Positions 43,582 through 52,129 of a DNA stretch of 64,000 nt are shown piece after piece. The translations under genes and the position numbers were made by a program. Below the pieces are notes generated by a model. The model did not search any database. It was not told the DNA's origin and saw only the letters and a program-made list of their open reading frames with translations. This stretch comes from Candidatus Zhuqueibacterota bacterium (GTDB taxonomy: Bacteria > Zhuqueibacterota > Zhuqueibacteria > Oceanimicrobiales > Oceanimicrobiaceae), in the NCBI GenBank assembly GCA_029261995.1, contig JAJDAF010000061.1, forward strand, positions 216,219 to 280,218. The letters are read 5' to 3'. The first letter of the stretch is position 1, and each line of letters starts with the position of its first letter.

Positions 43582-44297
43582 GCAGAATTCCCCTTGTCAA
43601 TGGCCGTCTCAAGGGCCAATTCGATCATTTGATTCAACGATTGTTCCCGTTGTTCAGAGCTGGCCTGTTCGCCGGTCAGAATGTCGTCGCTGGCGGTCAG
43701 AATGGCAAGAGCCCTGACTCCGGATTTGGCACATAGGGTGTAGAGTGCTGATGCCTCCATCTCGAGAGCAAGGATGCCGTATTGGGCCCACAACTTCCAG
43801 TAATCGGGATCATCGTGATAGAATCTGTCTGTGCTCAACACACTGCCCACTTTGACTTCCAGTCCTTTGTCGCGGGCATGGTCATGGGCATTCTTGAGCA
43901 AGCTGAAGTCAGCAGACGGCGCATAGTCCATGCCGTTGAATTGCAGCTTGTTGACATGAGAGTCGGTCGATGCCGCAGCCGCCAGAATGACGTCCATCAG
44001 TCCGACTGTTGGCTGCACGCTGCCGCAGGTCCCTATACGAATCAAAGTCTTAGCCTGGTAGTCTGCAATCAGCTCGTTGACATAGATGGAAATGGACGGA
44101 ATGCCCATTCCCGTGCCCTGCACGGAAACGCGTTTGCCTTTGAACGTGCCGGTGAACCCAAACATACCGCGCACCTTGTTGTAGCAGTTGACGTCTTCCA
44201 GAAAATTATCCGCAAGGTACTGTGCCCGCAGGGGATCGCCCGGCAGGAGGACCGTATCCGCGATTTCGCCTGGTTTTGCTCCGATGTGGATACTCAT
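43578..44297 (-). CDS. deoD: purine nucleoside phosphorylase, DeoD type
   Basis: 239 residues, the standard length of the hexameric enzyme. It begins [20 protein letters not shown] (His4-like and phosphate-binding region), with [20 protein letters not shown], the [11 protein letters not shown] nucleoside-binding signature and [10 protein letters not shown] holding the catalytic Asp. It cleaves purine (deoxy)nucleosides with phosphate. It heads the overlapping group deoD-Nudix-S component-TonB receptor. Confidence 0.96.
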   Translation of the reverse strand: MSIHIGAKPGEIADTVLLPGDPLRAQYLADNFLEDVNCYNKVRGMFGFTGTFKGKRVSVQGTGMGIPSISIYVNELIADYQAKTLIRIGTCGSVQPTVGLMDVILAAAASTDSHVNKLQFNGMDYAPSADFSLLKNAHDHARDKGLEVKVGSVLSTDRFYHDDPDYWKLWAQYGILALEMEASALYTLCAKSGVRALAILTASDDILTGEQASSEQREQSLNQMIELALETAIDKGNSA

Positions 44298-44420
44298 ATT
44301 TTAGCTTCCCTTCTGTCCTTAATCCTCGATTTAACAACGAACTCATCTTGCTTCGCGATGAAAGCGAAGACTATTCTCCAGCAGAATCTACAACAGCACC
44401 TGGCCTGACGCGGGCTGGCA

Positions 44421-45203
44421 CTAAACAACTTCGACGAAATGGTTTAAAGGGCCAATGCCGTGACCCAGATCCATACTTTCGCCAATTGCGGCGGTGACAA
44501 AACGCTTGGCCCGGGCGATGGCCTCCAGCATGGGTAATCCAAGCCCAAGATTCGCGGCAATGGCTGCTGAGTATGTGCAGCCGGTACCGTGTGTGTTTGT
44601 TGAATCGATGCGCTCCGCGGGATATTCGGTAAACACAGCGCCATCGAAAAAAATGTCGGTGGCCTCGTCGGATAAGTGACCGCCTTTGACCAGGACGGTC
44701 GCGGCACCCTTGCCGCAAATGATACGCGCCGCCTCGAACATATCTGCCTTTGACGTCACGGGAATTCCCGCCAGCGCAGCAGCCTCCGGCAGATTGGGAG
44801 TGATAATGTCAGCCTGGGGCACAATCACCGCGATGAAAGCGGCCTGAGCATCATCTTGAAGCAGCGGCGCCCCACCCTTGGCGCGCATAACTGGATCGAC
44901 CACAAGGTTGGGGATGTTCAATGTCCGCAACTCATCCGCCACTGCGCGGATAATGGGCGCGGTGGACAGCATCCCGACCTTTGCAGCATCAACGCCAAGG
45001 TCGGTCACCACCGAAATCAACTGCAAAGCCACAAAGTCGGGCGAGAGATTTGCGACGCCGTGCACGCCCAACGTATTTTGCGCCGTAACCGCCGTGATGG
45101 CCGACATTCCGTAGCACCCATGCTGATGAAAGGTCTTCAAATCAGCCTGGATTCCCGCGCCGCCGCCGGAATCCGATCCAGCTATGGTTAGAATTCGTTT
45201 CAT
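44421..45203 (-). CDS. thiD: hydroxymethylpyrimidine/phosphomethylpyrimidine kinase
   Basis: 260 residues. [20 protein letters not shown] at the start, [29 protein letters not shown] and the [15 protein letters not shown] anion-hole motif are all present. The enzyme phosphorylates HMP and HMP-P for thiamine synthesis. Its start overlaps the mnmA stop by 4 bases. No TPP riboswitch was found around it, and the 123-base gap to deoD makes the two groups separate. Confidence 0.95.
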   Translation of the reverse strand: MKRILTIAGSDSGGGAGIQADLKTFHQHGCYGMSAITAVTAQNTLGVHGVANLSPDFVALQLISVVTDLGVDAAKVGMLSTAPIIRAVADELRTLNIPNLVVDPVMRAKGGAPLLQDDAQAAFIAVIVPQADIITPNLPEAAALAGIPVTSKADMFEAARIICGKGAATVLVKGGHLSDEATDIFFDGAVFTEYPAERIDSTNTHGTGCTYSAAIAANLGLGLPMLEAIARAKRFVTAAIGESMDLGHGIGPLNHFVEVV

Positions 45204-46315
45204 GGTCTGCTTATCGCATGTTTGATGACGCCGCCGCCAGCCACCAAATCATCTTGATAGAGAACAACCGACTGCCCGGGTGTGACTGCCCGCTGAACTT
45301 CGTCGAAAATCAACTCAATTCCTCCGCCTGCGATTACCTTTAGACGGGCCGGCGCAGCAGGGCTGTTGTAGCGGATTTTGGCCTGCACCTGAATCTCGGC
45401 TTGCGGCTCATCAATCGACACCCAGTTGACGCTTTCAGCAACCACCCCGCTGTGCTCGAGGTCCGCGGGTTCACCAACTTGCACCCTGTTGGTTCCGGCT
45501 TGAATTTCTGTTACATAGACCGGCTCAGGCACGGTCAGGCCCAAACCCTTACGCTGCCCGATGGTGTAAAACGGGTAGCCCTGGTGATGACCGACTGTCT
45601 TGCCGTCCCGGTTGACGATCTCCCCTCCGTCAACCTGCTCCAGTTCCGGCCGTTGCTTTCTGAGATAGCGTCCATAATCGTTGTCTGGAATGAAGCAGAT
45701 CTCCTGGCTTTCTCTCTTCTCGGCAGTCCGCAACCCCAACTCCCTGGCCTGCGCGCGAATCTCCGCCTTAGTGAACTGACCCACTGGAAACAACGTTTGC
45801 GCCAGGCCGTTCTGCCGTATGCCCCAGAGTGCGTAGGATTGGTCCTTGTGTCCATCCACTCCGCAACGCAGGATATGTCGGCCTTTTTCATCGTCGAAAT
45901 GCGAGCGCGCGTAATGGCCGGTGGCTATTTTTTCAGCGCCCAGTTGCTCGGCCTTGGTCAGCAAACTCCCCCATTTGATAAACGTATTGCAGCGCACGCA
46001 GGGGTTCGGCGTGCGTCCCTGAAGATACTCAGAGATGAAGTTTTCGGTAACGGCTGACTCGAACTCTTCCCGAAAACTAACGACATAGTGTGGAATACCC
46101 AGACGACTCGAGACACAACGGGCGTCATCCATCGTATCGACGGAGCAGCAACCGGAGTCCAGATTGACGTTGCCGCCTGTCCGGTCATAGTCCCAGAGGT
46201 TCATAGTTACCCCGATAACATCGTAGCCCTGTTGCACCAGCAAAGCTGCGGCAACGGAGCTATCGACACCGCCGCTCATCGCGACCACGACTGTATTGTT
46301 CTGTCTGCTCTTCAT
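45200..46315 (-). CDS. mnmA: tRNA-specific 2-thiouridylase
   Basis: 371 residues. The PP-loop [15 protein letters not shown], the first catalytic cysteine in [16 protein letters not shown] and the second in [16 protein letters not shown] are intact. MnmA activates U34 of Lys, Glu and Gln tRNAs and thiolates it with sulfur passed on from a cysteine desulfurase, which is encoded 800 bases upstream at 47120-48313. The toxin-antitoxin pair lies between them. Confidence 0.97.
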   Translation of the reverse strand: MKSRQNNTVVVAMSGGVDSSVAAALLVQQGYDVIGVTMNLWDYDRTGGNVNLDSGCCSVDTMDDARCVSSRLGIPHYVVSFREEFESAVTENFISEYLQGRTPNPCVRCNTFIKWGSLLTKAEQLGAEKIATGHYARSHFDDEKGRHILRCGVDGHKDQSYALWGIRQNGLAQTLFPVGQFTKAEIRAQARELGLRTAEKRESQEICFIPDNDYGRYLRKQRPELEQVDGGEIVNRDGKTVGHHQGYPFYTIGQRKGLGLTVPEPVYVTEIQAGTNRVQVGEPADLEHSGVVAESVNWVSIDEPQAEIQVQAKIRYNSPAAPARLKVIAGGGIELIFDEVQRAVTPGQSVVLYQDDLVAGGGVIKHAISRP

Positions 46316-46411
46316 TAGTTCTCATCAGTTCGCAGTGTATGACTGACTTTGTGGTAGCGAATTCCCACTAGCAGGTCATACAGTGTGGAGCGCGGAACGC
46401 ACAGACAAGCG

Positions 46412-46798
46412 TTACCAAATTCGCTCAATTGAATAGGCGTCGAATTTGCGATCAGTACTGATTACGGCGAGCTTTTCATGCACACTCTGCGCTATGAGCA
46501 AACGGTCAAAGGGATCTTTGTGATGAAAGGGAAGCGTCGCAACCGGGAAAATATGGTCGCTGGACACTTTCAAGATGCCGATGTCATTGCCCAGAACATG
46601 TTGCTCCACAAAGGATTCCAGCGAGGATTTTATTGAAAGCCTTCCCATACTAATCTTTATAGCCAGTTCCCAGAGACTTGCAACGCTTAGATAAATCTCA
46701 TTGTGTTCATCAAGATAAGTCTCTCGTGCCCGCCCGCTCAGCTTGCCTGAGTCCGTAGCAATCCAGAGAATCACATGAGTATCGAGCAAGCATTTCAA
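46412..46798 (-). CDS. VapC-like PIN-domain toxin
   Basis: 128 residues. PIN motifs are visible: MKCLLDTHVILWIATDSGKL with the first Asp, ASLWELAIKISMGRL with a conserved Glu, and HHKDPFDRLLIAQ with the paired Asp residues. The GxxD-type end is ISTDRKFDAY. The subgroup is the 'type II VapC' with long helices. It overlaps the Phd antitoxin gene by 4 bases. Such toxins cut tRNA or rRNA. Confidence 0.92.
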   Translation of the reverse strand: MKCLLDTHVILWIATDSGKLSGRARETYLDEHNEIYLSVASLWELAIKISMGRLSIKSSLESFVEQHVLGNDIGILKVSSDHIFPVATLPFHHKDPFDRLLIAQSVHEKLAVISTDRKFDAYSIERIW

Positions 46799-47022
46799 GG
46801 TATGTAGTCCTCAAAACCATCTATGGGCTTGTCAAAATCTGGAGAGATCCAAACCTGGCCCTTTGCAGTGTCAAGCTTGCGGGTAGGTTTCGCAGTCTTG
46901 AACGATACCAGTTTGGCCACGGGCTTATTGCCCTTTGCGATAATGACCTCTTCCCCATTGATCACTTTCTTTATCAATTTGGAAAAATGTGTCTTTGCTT
47001 CGTGTATGTTTACCTGGGTCAT
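46795..47022 (-). CDS. Phd/YefM-family antitoxin
   Basis: 75 residues. The N-terminal Phd fold is clear (MTQVNIHEAKTHFSKLIKKV, then GEEVIIAKGNKPVAKLVSF), and the C-terminal half (WISPDFDKPIDGFEDYIP) is the acidic toxin-binding part. It precedes the PIN toxin with a 4-base overlap, the usual order. Confidence 0.93.
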   Translation of the reverse strand: MTQVNIHEAKTHFSKLIKKVINGEEVIIAKGNKPVAKLVSFKTAKPTRKLDTAKGQVWISPDFDKPIDGFEDYIP

Positions 47023-47119
47023 TGGCCATCAAATCCATGCTTAGTCTACTTTTAGACCAAGTTAATGCAATTCTGGTGAATTAGCAAGCTTTTTTTGTAG
47101 TTCAGCAGACATCGCCAGT

Positions 47120-48313
47120 CTATTTCCGCCGCAACCGCCGGAGACGCGCAACAACTTCCACAAGCGCATCCGCCACGTAATCAATTTCATCAGCGGTATT
47201 CTGACGACCCAGGCTGAACCTGAGTGCCGAGTTGGTTAGTTCCCTGCGCAGTCCCATCGACTTGAGCACATGCGAGGGCTCAACAGTCCCCGAAGTACAC
47301 GCAGAACCATTTGAAACAGCGATGCCCTTCAAGTCCAGGCTAAGCATCAGGGCGTCGCCTTCTACCCCATCGAACGCAAGGTTCAGGATTCCGGGATGGC
47401 ATTCCGTCTCATGGCTATTTAGGTGCACCCCTCGAATCGAAGCCGCGATTGCAGTGAACAGGCGATGCCGAAGCTGGCTCAAGTGCTCGCGGTCGGTGTC
47501 CATCCGTTCCATGCAGATCTGCGATGCCATTCCCAGACCCACCGCGCCCGGCACGTTTTCTGTACCAGCCCGCCGGTCACGTTCATGTTTGCCTCCATGC
47601 AAAAGCTTCTCAAGTTGCAGTCCCTGGCGCATGAAAAGCGCACCCACGCCCTTTGGTCCGTAGATTTTATGCCCTGATATCGAAAGCAAATCGATGTGCA
47701 TTTCTTTCATATTCAGCGGAATTCGACCGAAGCTTTGCACAGCGTCTGTATGAAAAAGAACGCTATTTTGTCGACAGATTACGCCGATCTCAGAAATCGG
47801 ATTAATGGTGCCAACCTCGTTGTTGACGTGCATGACACTCACGAGAAAGGTGTCCTCGCGGATGGCGTTTGCCACAGCATTCGGCGTGACCAGTCCCGCA
47901 CGATCGACGGGCAGATAAGTCACATCCATGCCACCTTTCTCAAGGTGTTGCGCCGCAAATAAGACCGCCTGGTGCTCCGCTGATGATGTTACAAGGTGGC
48001 GCTTGCGGCCTCCGAATGCCGTAGCCGCCCCTTTCAAGGCCCAGTTGTCCGACTCGGTGCCACTGGCGGTAAAGACGATCTCCGCCGGCTCCGCCCAAAT
48101 GACACGAGAAACCTGGCGACGCGCTTCTTCAAGTGCAACTTTAGCTTCCTGGCCAAAACTATGGATGCTCGAAGCATTGCCGTACCGCCCGGTCAAGTAC
48201 GGAAGCATCACTTCCACCACTTGCGAATCAGTTGGCGTGGTGGCGCTGTGGTCGAGATAGATTCTCTGTTGTTGTTTTTCCGGCATTGCTTCCTTCAACT
48301 CAAGGCTTTTCAT
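47120..48313 (-). CDS. cysteine desulfurase (NifS/IscS family)
   Basis: 397 residues from ATG 48313; a start at the Met of 48286 (MPEKQQQRIYLDHSATTPTD) is also possible. Typical segments are YLDHSATTPTD, GTESDNWALKGAA, LLSISGHKIYGPKGVGAL with the PLP lysine, and SNGSACTSGT with the catalytic cysteine. The enzyme takes sulfur from cysteine for Fe-S clusters and thiolated tRNA. No iscU or iscR is nearby. Its orientation and position suggest it feeds MnmA, as the NifS-like partner often does outside the iscRSUA operon. Confidence 0.94.
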   Translation of the reverse strand: MKSLELKEAMPEKQQQRIYLDHSATTPTDSQVVEVMLPYLTGRYGNASSIHSFGQEAKVALEEARRQVSRVIWAEPAEIVFTASGTESDNWALKGAATAFGGRKRHLVTSSAEHQAVLFAAQHLEKGGMDVTYLPVDRAGLVTPNAVANAIREDTFLVSVMHVNNEVGTINPISEIGVICRQNSVLFHTDAVQSFGRIPLNMKEMHIDLLSISGHKIYGPKGVGALFMRQGLQLEKLLHGGKHERDRRAGTENVPGAVGLGMASQICMERMDTDREHLSQLRHRLFTAIAASIRGVHLNSHETECHPGILNLAFDGVEGDALMLSLDLKGIAVSNGSACTSGTVEPSHVLKSMGLRRELTNSALRFSLGRQNTADEIDYVADALVEVVARLRRLRRK

Positions 48314-48390
48314 TGCAAAATGACTCTGAATATATCACTGTTTGCCAGCAATTACAAGCAAAAGATGACACGCCAGGAGCCGCGAATTCC

Positions 48391-48419
48391 TTGACAAACT
48401 CGTAATTTTGAGTTAAGTT
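48391..48419 (+). promoter_or_regulatory. promoter of the propeller-KAP gene
   Basis: TTGACA (48391-48396) and TAAGTT (48414-48419) are 17 bases apart. An AGGAGG ribosome-binding site (48478-48483) lies 7 bases before the ATG at 48491. Confidence 0.6.
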
Positions 48420-48490
48420 TCCGAAACCGCGTTGGGACGAAAATCCGGCCCGCCCTCAAACACACATCTCCGACACCAGGAGGAATTTGC

Positions 48491-51400
48491 ATGGAAGTCA
48501 AATCCGCCCCATTGAAACGAAAAGGCGCCCGTCGCCGCAAGGAAGTTCGCGGACCCGGCTTTCGAATCGGGCCAAACGCACCGTGGCTGGCAGCGGCAAT
48601 CATCGTATTGGTGGTGTGCAGTTCAGTGGCCAAACTGCAGCAACCGGCGCGCAATGCTTACGAGGCCCGAATTCCGTTCAGCGCCGGCTGGTGGCTTTCG
48701 CCGCTGGAAAGAAATGCACCGGCACGTCTGCCAATTGTTGAGTCAGACCTGCGTGATATCTTTCTCCTTGCCGGCAGCGACAATCTTTGGGCAGTCGGAG
48801 CGGGTGGGCTGATTCTGCTCAGCGACAATGGTGGTCGTAACTGGGAAAAGCAGGAGATTGCGGCGGATGACTCCCCTGCGGCAGTCGGCTCAACACCTCC
48901 GGTTCCAGCCAGGTTTGGTTTTGCGACGGCAGCATTTGCCACCGAGAAATCCAGCGCTGAAGAGAAAAAGGTACAACAGACACAACGCCAACAGGCAAAC
49001 GTCCAGCCTGCCGATTTGCCGGTTTCTCCGCCCCCGGTCGAGGACTCCCTGGCAGCCACTCACTTGAACGCTGTGTTTTTCATCGACCAGGACAACGGTT
49101 GGGCGGTTGGCAACGCAGGACAAATTCTGGTCACAGCAGATGGCGGCACGACTTGGCGACGACAAGATTCTGGGACCACGGCGAATCTCAACAACTTGAT
49201 CATGGGCATTGATTCACAAGGCCTGGCCGTCGGTGACGACTACACCATCCTTTCCACACTAACAGGCGGACAGAACTGGACTTCCGAAATGCAATCTGTC
49301 TCGGGCGGCATCGACTATCACGCAATCAGAAGAATACCGGCTTCGCGCCAGCAGCAAGGAAGCGATTCCGGCAATACCTACCTGGTTGCCGGACAGGGCA
49401 TGATGACAATCGAGATAAAGGGTGCAGGTCGCGCGCAGCAAACTCAGGGCGGCCTGAGCGGGCTTTCAATCCAATCTTCTCAAAACACGGACTCTTTTTT
49501 ACAACGCCAGGCCGCCTCAATAGATAACTACTACGCCCTGGATTTTCCATCAAATGACACCGGATGGGCTGTCGGAAGTTTTGGCCTGATCGCCCGAAGC
49601 CGTGATGGCGGTGAAACCTGGGCCGCAAAGGATGACACTATTTCGGACCCGCTCTTCGCTGTTGATTTCGTAAACGACTCTACCGGCTGGGTGGCAGGCT
49701 GGCAGGGCAAGCTCTACAAAACCGACGATGCAGGAGCGTCCTGGCAACCGCAGGACACAAACACGGAAGAAACCCTGCGCGCGCTCGCCTTCCAGGATGA
49801 GCAACGTGGCTGGGTTGTTGGCCACAGCGGCACTTTGCTGGCCACGACGGACGGTGGCGTCACCTGGTTCCATCAGACAAATGATCAGAAGACCGCGGGC
49901 GCGTACGGACAGTATCCCGCGCCGTGGTATTTCCTGAGTTTGCTGTTGGTCGGGTTCCTGTTGGTGCCGGCGTTGCAAAAGCCGAAAGCCAGCCCGGATG
50001 ATGAGGAACTGGTTCGCGAATCTGTGGCTGATTTGCTCATTTCTGACCGGCCGCTGGAAATGACGGACCCGGACCCGCTGGAGTTCAAGCCGATTGCCCT
50101 GGGGCTTTCCCGGTTTCTGCGCAACGAAAACACCGTCCCTCCTCTTACCGTGGCAATCACGGGAAAATGGGGCAGCGGGAAAAGCTCTTTGATGAATCTG
50201 GTGAGAGCCGACTTGCGCGCCAACCGGTTCCAGAGTGTCTGGTTCAACGCGTGGCACCATCAAAAGGAAGAACACCTACTTGCAGCGCTACTCGAAAATG
50301 TCAAAGCGCAGGCCATGCCGCGCTGGTACACCTGGCACAATTTGATGTTCCGATACAGATTGTTCAAGTTGCGCTTCAAGCGGGGCTGGCCTTTGTTCGT
50401 GGCGCTGTTTCTGGCCTGGTCGGCGTTGTTCGGCTTCTTCATTGCCAATCCCGGAGCGCTCAGGCAACTTGGCGCGTTGCTGGACACTCTCAAAGACAGG
50501 ACCTTGTTCAACATCTTCATTGAGGGCGGGGCGATTGTGGCGCTGGCAACCACCGCGCTGGGCTCACTCGGTCTGCTGTGGCGTGGTTTCCGCGCCTTTG
50601 GCCTCAAGCCCGCCAAACTGATGGCGTCCATGTCCGGGCGGTTCAATGTGCGGGATTTCACCGCTCAGGCCGGCTTCCGCTATAAATTCGAGCAGGAGTT
50701 TCGGGAGGTGACCGAGGCGCTGCATCCACACAACCTGGTCATCTTAATCGACGACCTCGACCGCTGCAAGCCGGACAATGTCCTGGAAGTGTTGGAGGCC
50801 GTCAATTTTCTCATCGCCTCCGGCAGTTGTTTCATCATCATGGGTCTTGATCTCGACCGGGTTGAACGCTGCGTCGGTCTCGGTTTCAAAGATGTGGCGG
50901 AAGAGCTCCTGGTAGAGCACAAGCGGGGAGATGGAAATGGCCAGGCTGAGTCGAAAGATGATGCCGGAAGACGGCGGCGAGCCGAGTTTGCCAGGCAGTA
51001 TTTGGAAAAATTGATCAACATCGAAGTGCCGGTGCCGGAGCCCACTCCCGAGCAAGCGGAGCAGCTTCTTATTCCGCAGGAGGCGACTGAACAAGCTGTC
51101 AACCCGCTGGCCTTTTTGAGTCCGCTTGCACATCCACTGCGCAAGGCGTGGCCGGCACTGCTCATCCTGACAACGCTTGCCAGCGGTTACTGGCTGGGCT
51201 CGAACGAGAATCTAAAACTGAGACTCGCGAGAATCGCAACTCCTCCGGAAATCATTCAAACTGATGAGCAGACGGAGGCAGCGGGGAATCCAGCGCAAAC
51301 CCGGGATTTGAAGCGTGAGGAGTCCGGCTCGGCCACAGTCGGGCGCTTCGAACCTGGAGAAACATCCGAGGCCTTCAAATGGTACCCTGCGCTGCTAGTT

Positions 51401-51952
51401 GCCATCGTGGTGATTGGCGTCGCGCGCCGAATGGTCATGAAGCCGGATATGGTCGTCAAAGACTCGCCGGAATTTCAGGACGCGCTGCGGGTGTGGCAGC
51501 CGTTCATCTACTCCAGGCAAAACACGCCGCGCTCCATCAAGCGTTTCATGAACCGGATCCGCTATTTTGCCATGCGGTTGCCATCTCAGGATAGCGCCGC
51601 GCCGGTCAGCATGTTGACACAACTCCTGCTGCGTCTAAGTTTAAAACCAGACAAAACTTCAACCCAGCCGAAGACAACGCCCGATCCCATCCCTGAGGCT
51701 ACTCTGGTGGCGCTGGGCGCTTTGCAGAACTTCAATCACAAATGGCTCGAAGACCAACGAATCTGGGCGTCGATTGCCGGCGGGCAACTCAAGCTGGAAG
51801 TCAACGGCTATTCGAAAGATGAGATCAGTAGAATCCAAAAGACCCTGGCCCAGGCCCTGGCTGAACATGAGAGCTTGTTTCACAGTTGGCCACCCACGAA
51901 AGTTCAAGTGTCGGAGTTGCTCAGACTTTCGGAGGGAATTCGGGTTTCATAG
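48491..51952 (+). CDS. membrane KAP-family P-loop NTPase with N-terminal YCF48-type beta-propeller
   Basis: 1153 residues. A basic N terminus and a membrane helix (31-48) lead to YCF48/BNR-like propeller repeats (about 75-460: DNLWAVGAGGLILLSDNGGR, DNGWAVGNAGQILVTADGGT, DTGWAVGSFGLIARSRDGGE, RGWVVGHSGTLLATTDGG). A second helix (479-495) returns to the cytoplasm. The KAP ATPase follows: Walker A ITGKWGSGKSSLMN (556-569), the KAP hallmark VWFNAWHHQKEEHLLAALL, two helices inserted between Walker A and B (634-653, 674-697), Walker B NLVILIDDLDRCKPD, and the late PRSIKRFMNRIRY motif. Two more hydrophobic segments lie near 886-902 and 965-978. It stands alone. The fusion suggests sensing outside and nucleotide-driven action inside. 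Confidence 0.88.
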   Translation: MEVKSAPLKRKGARRRKEVRGPGFRIGPNAPWLAAAIIVLVVCSSVAKLQQPARNAYEARIPFSAGWWLSPLERNAPARLPIVESDLRDIFLLAGSDNLWAVGAGGLILLSDNGGRNWEKQEIAADDSPAAVGSTPPVPARFGFATAAFATEKSSAEEKKVQQTQRQQANVQPADLPVSPPPVEDSLAATHLNAVFFIDQDNGWAVGNAGQILVTADGGTTWRRQDSGTTANLNNLIMGIDSQGLAVGDDYTILSTLTGGQNWTSEMQSVSGGIDYHAIRRIPASRQQQGSDSGNTYLVAGQGMMTIEIKGAGRAQQTQGGLSGLSIQSSQNTDSFLQRQAASIDNYYALDFPSNDTGWAVGSFGLIARSRDGGETWAAKDDTISDPLFAVDFVNDSTGWVAGWQGKLYKTDDAGASWQPQDTNTEETLRALAFQDEQRGWVVGHSGTLLATTDGGVTWFHQTNDQKTAGAYGQYPAPWYFLSLLLVGFLLVPALQKPKASPDDEELVRESVADLLISDRPLEMTDPDPLEFKPIALGLSRFLRNENTVPPLTVAITGKWGSGKSSLMNLVRADLRANRFQSVWFNAWHHQKEEHLLAALLENVKAQAMPRWYTWHNLMFRYRLFKLRFKRGWPLFVALFLAWSALFGFFIANPGALRQLGALLDTLKDRTLFNIFIEGGAIVALATTALGSLGLLWRGFRAFGLKPAKLMASMSGRFNVRDFTAQAGFRYKFEQEFREVTEALHPHNLVILIDDLDRCKPDNVLEVLEAVNFLIASGSCFIIMGLDLDRVERCVGLGFKDVAEELLVEHKRGDGNGQAESKDDAGRRRRAEFARQYLEKLINIEVPVPEPTPEQAEQLLIPQEATEQAVNPLAFLSPLAHPLRKAWPALLILTTLASGYWLGSNENLKLRLARIATPPEIIQTDEQTEAAGNPAQTRDLKREESGSATVGRFEPGETSEAFKWYPALLVAIVVIGVARRMVMKPDMVVKDSPEFQDALRVWQPFIYSRQNTPRSIKRFMNRIRYFAMRLPSQDSAAPVSMLTQLLLRLSLKPDKTSTQPKTTPDPIPEATLVALGALQNFNHKWLEDQRIWASIAGGQLKLEVNGYSKDEISRIQKTLAQALAEHESLFHSWPPTKVQVSELLRLSEGIRVS

Positions 51953-51973
51953 CCCGAATCATTCATGCAGGTT

Positions 51974-52094
51974 TAACGCAGAGTTCGCGGAAGTTAGGCA
52001 GAGAAAAACATCTCCAAAGAGAGTCGGGTGCTAATCTGAAATCCTGTGGAAGCCAGATCGCCTTTCTCTGCGTCTTTTGCGAACTCTGCGTTTA
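51974..52094. repeat. imperfect inverted repeat, about 32-bp arms, MITE-like
   Basis: The left arm (from 51974: TAACGCAGAGTTCGCGG..., ending GCAGAGAAA) and the right arm (from 52063: TTTCTCTGCGTCTTTTGCGA..., ending CTCTGCGTTTA) are near-perfect inverted copies around about 55 bases. The arms are purine-rich CGCAGAG repeats of a kind dispersed in many genomes. It sits just after the KAP gene. Confidence 0.7.
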
Positions 52095-52098
52095 GGAA

Positions 52099-52118
52099 CT
52101 GGGTTCGGTCCCAGGGTT
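52099..52118 (+). terminator. possible terminator of the KAP gene
   Basis: CTGGG (52099-52103) and CCCAG (52110-52114) form a short stem over a 6-base loop and are followed by GGTTTT. It is weak. Confidence 0.35.
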
Positions 52119-52129
52119 TTACGCTTGCG

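Noticed and set aside
44298-44420. TPP or other riboswitch next to thiD/deoD
   Set aside because: None of the conserved TPP cores (CTGAGA, ACCTGA) or cobalamin-box sequences are present.
48491-51952. The KAP protein as a confirmed phage-defence system
   Set aside because: There is no defence neighbour or phage gene to support it; only the distant PifA parallel, so it is kept as a hypothesis.
51886-52095. 69-codon frame across the CGCAGAG inverted repeat
   Set aside because: It is the translation of a repeat element and part of the KAP gene's other frame.
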